Below, piece after piece: positions 61,479 through 64,000 of a stretch of 64,000 nt of DNA (positions are counted from its first letter, which is position 1; the number at the start of each line of letters is the position of its first letter). The stretch is from CAINVV01 sp037137375. GTDB taxonomy: Bacteria; Bacteroidota; Bacteroidia; Bacteroidales; Prolixibacteraceae. Made by a program: the position numbers and the translations under genes. Below the pieces are notes generated by a model. The model searched no databases, was not told where the DNA came from, and saw nothing but the letters and a program-made list of their open reading frames with translations. The DNA lies in the NCBI GenBank assembly GCA_037137375.1, contig JBAXKJ010000009.1, positions 88,294 to 152,293 of the forward strand, read 5' to 3'.

Positions 61479-63782
61479 ATGACAAGATTTATACAGATTT
61501 TATTCCTGATCTGCTTCAGTTTAGGAACTTTTTCGTTGACTGCCCAACAGCAGGCTGAAGATCTTACCCATTACGTCGATCCGCTCATCGGCACCAAAGA
61601 GATGGGTCATGTTTTCCCGGGGGCTTGTGTTCCGTTTGGAATGGTGCAACTCAGTCCCGATACCGACACGATTCCGTATGCCGTCAACGGCAAATATACA
61701 GGCACTGTTTACCGCTATTGCGCAGGATATCAATATAATGATAAAACAATTGTCGGATTTACACATACTCATCTAAGCGGAACCGGCCACTCTGATCTCT
61801 CCGATTTCCTGGTGATGCCAACCGTAGGGCCGGTACAGCTAAATCCTGGAACTGCCGACAAACTTGAAAGTGGTTACCGGTCGCGTTTCAGTCACGAAAC
61901 AGAAAAGGCAGAGCCCGGTTATTACCGCGTGATGCTGGACGATTACAAGATTAATGCAGAAATGACTACCACTGCCCATGTAGGTTTTCACCAGTATACT
62001 TTTCCGAAAACGGAAGATGCACACATCATTTTAGATCTCAACCATGGTATATATAATTACGATAGCAAAGTTTTGTGGTCCTATCTACGGGTTGAAAATG
62101 ACACTTTAGTAACCGGATATCGGATTACAAGCGGTTGGGCCCGAACAAACTACATCTATTTTGCTATGATTTTCTCTAAACCGATTATAAGTTATGGAGG
62201 CAAAAACGACGAAAATCTGGTATACAAGGGATTCTGGAGAAAATTCGACCAGGAGCATAATTTCCCGGAAATGGCAGGTAAGAAGTTGCGTGCTCATTTC
62301 GATTTTGCTACCGATGGTGGTGAAAAAATAAAAATCAAGTTTGCAATCTCTGCAGTAAGTACAGAAGGGGCCTTGAAAAACCTAAAGGCTGAAATTCCGA
62401 ATTTCGACTTCGAAAAGGTACGGTCAGACGCCAAAGCCAACTGGCAAAAAGAGCTCAGCCGCATAACAATTGATGCATCTACTGAAAAGAAAATCACGTT
62501 CTATACTTCTCTTTATCATACTTTTATCAATCCGATTCAGTACATGGATGTGGATGGACAATACCGCGGACTCGACCACAACATCCATCAGGCCAAAGGT
62601 TTTATCAACTATTCGGTGTTTTCGCTTTGGGATACTTATCGGGCGTTGCATCCTCTTTTCACGCTCATTCAACCAGATCGCGCATCGGACATGATCAACT
62701 CGATGCTGGCCCATTACGATCAAAGTGTGCATAAATTATTACCCGTCTGGAGCCATTTTGGAAACGAAAACTGGTGCATGATCGGCTATCACGCCGTGCC
62801 CGTCATTGCCGATGCATGGATCAATGGTATCCGTGGTTTTGATGGGAAACGGGCATTGGCGGCATGCATCGCTTCAGCAACCCACAGGAGCTATGGAAAT
62901 CTCGGCGACTACATGGATTTAGGATATGTACCCTACGAACTGAACGCTGACGGTTCATCCATGACACTGGAATACGCCTATGATGACTGGACCATCGCAC
63001 AAATGGCCAAAACCTTGGGTGAAACGGCCATTGCTTCACAATTTGAGAAAAGAGCCAACAACTGGAAAAACCTTTTCAATGATAAAACCGGATTTGTTGG
63101 AGCCAAAGACAGCAAAGGGAACTGGAAAGTTCCGTTCGATCCGATGCATACCGCCAACGAAGGATTCATCGAAGGAAATTCCTGGAATTACTCACTTTAT
63201 GTACCACAGGATGTAAAAACTTTAATACAGAAAATGGGCGGAAACAAGCGTTTTGTAGCCCATCTCGATTCATTGTTTACCCAATACATGCCCGACAAAT
63301 ATTTCGCTGAAACGGAAGATATCACCCGCGAAGGATTAGTTGGTTGCTACGTTCATGGTAATGAGCCCAGCCACCACGTTGCTTACCTGTACAATTGGTC
63401 AGGGCAACCCTGGAAAACACAGGAACGGATCCACCAAATCGTGAACACCATGTACCTCAATAAACCGGATGGGTTGTGTGGCAACGATGACTGCGGACAG
63501 ATGTCGGCCTGGTATGTATTTTCAACCTTGGGATTTTATCCCGTTTGCCCGGCATCCGGTGAATATGCCATTGGATCACCTTCTATCAATCAGGCAATAA
63601 TTCAGCTAGGACAGGGTAAAAAGCTGTTGGTAAAAGCCGATAACCTTTCTGACAAAAATTTCTATATCAAATCAGTCAAACTTAACGGGAAACCTCTCAC
63701 CTCCAATTTCCTCTCAATCAAAGACATAATCAATGGAGGAGACCTGATTTTTGAAATGAGCAGTCACCCGAATAAAAAGTGA
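61479..63782 (+). CDS. GH92 alpha-mannosidase-like enzyme
   Basis: The 767-residue secreted exo-mannosidase-type enzyme has a signal peptide ending near LTAQQ and the family opening YVDPLIGTKEMGHVFPGACV. The substrate-loop block is THTHLSGTGHSDLSDF. The catalytic barrel carries HGNEPSHHVAYLYNW and GNDDCGQMSAWYVFSTLGFYP, both canonical. It is the last gene of the GH106-GH28-GH28-GH92 operon, 11 bases after the degenerate GH28. It is not a close copy of the other GH92 in the window. Confidence 0.93.
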   Translation: MTRFIQILFLICFSLGTFSLTAQQQAEDLTHYVDPLIGTKEMGHVFPGACVPFGMVQLSPDTDTIPYAVNGKYTGTVYRYCAGYQYNDKTIVGFTHTHLSGTGHSDLSDFLVMPTVGPVQLNPGTADKLESGYRSRFSHETEKAEPGYYRVMLDDYKINAEMTTTAHVGFHQYTFPKTEDAHIILDLNHGIYNYDSKVLWSYLRVENDTLVTGYRITSGWARTNYIYFAMIFSKPIISYGGKNDENLVYKGFWRKFDQEHNFPEMAGKKLRAHFDFATDGGEKIKIKFAISAVSTEGALKNLKAEIPNFDFEKVRSDAKANWQKELSRITIDASTEKKITFYTSLYHTFINPIQYMDVDGQYRGLDHNIHQAKGFINYSVFSLWDTYRALHPLFTLIQPDRASDMINSMLAHYDQSVHKLLPVWSHFGNENWCMIGYHAVPVIADAWINGIRGFDGKRALAACIASATHRSYGNLGDYMDLGYVPYELNADGSSMTLEYAYDDWTIAQMAKTLGETAIASQFEKRANNWKNLFNDKTGFVGAKDSKGNWKVPFDPMHTANEGFIEGNSWNYSLYVPQDVKTLIQKMGGNKRFVAHLDSLFTQYMPDKYFAETEDITREGLVGCYVHGNEPSHHVAYLYNWSGQPWKTQERIHQIVNTMYLNKPDGLCGNDDCGQMSAWYVFSTLGFYPVCPASGEYAIGSPSINQAIIQLGQGKKLLVKADNLSDKNFYIKSVKLNGKPLTSNFLSIKDIINGGDLIFEMSSHPNKK

Positions 63783-64000
63783 ATCTTCAAAGATATTTTG
63801 AACCTTGAAGAAATTTCATTTAATTTCAACATTTTATAATGTTCAGGATAGGATTGTTAAATCATGATTAATAAGGAATATGGACCGAATTGAATGCAAA
63901 ATTAAGCTGGTTGATGAGCGAACGGTTACTCCTTTATAATTCATATAATTTAAGTTTCGCATCAACTTCAAGCCGCATTTAGCGCGGCCTTCATTTTGAT
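63783..64000. other. Intergenic region at the right edge
   Basis: These 218 bases follow the GH92 stop. A small hairpin at 63972-63988 (GCCGC, loop ATTTAGC, GCGGC) is followed by CTTCATTTT, a weak terminator-like arrangement on the plus strand. No gene is seen before the window ends. Confidence 0.35.

Overview
The window looks like a chromosomal segment of a member of the Bacteroidota, most likely class Bacteroidia (Bacteroidales/Marinilabiliales-like). The signs are a SusC/SusD outer-membrane pair, several secreted glycoside hydrolases of families typical of polysaccharide-utilisation loci (GH28, GH42, GH78, GH92, GH106, GH127), an ExbB-ExbD-ExbD-TonB motor, weak Shine-Dalgarno sites and A+T-rich leaders. 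It is an accessory-metabolism region interspersed with housekeeping genes. I see no rRNA, tRNA, CRISPR array, insertion sequence or prophage gene. No gap between genes exceeds 300 bases.

Layout. (1) 1-4162, minus strand: dnaX, NADP-isocitrate dehydrogenase, ferritin, then the 5' end of secA running off the left edge. dnaX is split: the genomic zero frame stops just after a run of ten A and would give a gamma-like protein, while the tau extension lies in the -1 frame. (2) 4332-9790: exported glutathione-peroxidase homologue, an unrecognised exported propeller/helical protein, a GH127 enzyme and a cupin. (3) 9803-16852, minus: an eight-gene respiratory operon for an A2-type caa3 cytochrome oxidase with SCO copper chaperone, heme O synthase, an extra cytochrome c and a Tat-exported polyferredoxin. 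(4) 17032-21878: GH42, a TIM-barrel isomerase-like protein, an alpha/beta hydrolase and a zinc-less sirtuin. (5) 21916-28758, minus: five exported hydrolase-type genes (two PhoPQ-related, two ceramidase-like, one membrane-anchored PHP), separated by a strong terminator from (6) 28899-34871, a PKD lipoprotein-SusC-SusD operon. (7) 35135-40209, minus: GH78-GH92 operon. (8) 40499-43802: membrane pyrophosphatase and a dihydroorotate-dehydrogenase-like gene. (9) 44043-49072: a compact trimeric [FeFe] hydrogenase (HydC-HydB-HydA) plus maturase HydG. (10) 49093-54621: ExbB-ExbD-ExbD-TonB, a PstS-like lipoprotein and a TPR protein. (11) 54822-56294: a three-gene HipBST-type toxin-antitoxin module with a nested inverted repeat upstream. 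(12) 56323-63782: GH106-GH28-degenerate GH28-GH92 operon, suited to rhamnose/galacturonate-containing glycans.

How the parts fit. The glycosidases would release rhamnose, galacturonate, arabinose, galactose and mannose from plant-type or host-type glycans. The TonB motor energises SusC-type receptors. Released sugars are oxidised either aerobically through the caa3 oxidase or fermentatively, with NADH disposal through the hydrogenase and energy saving through the pyrophosphatase. No PUL regulator (HTCS, ECF sigma/anti-sigma) is visible in the window.

The items most worth a second look are the inverted dnaX frameshift logic, the HipBST module with its operator-like repeat, the exported PhoPQ-related/ceramidase/PHP operon beside a SusCD pair, the polyferredoxin that lacks one cysteine in each outer cluster, the minimal HydABC with Ser at the usual proton-relay Cys, and the catalytically dead GH28 paralogue.
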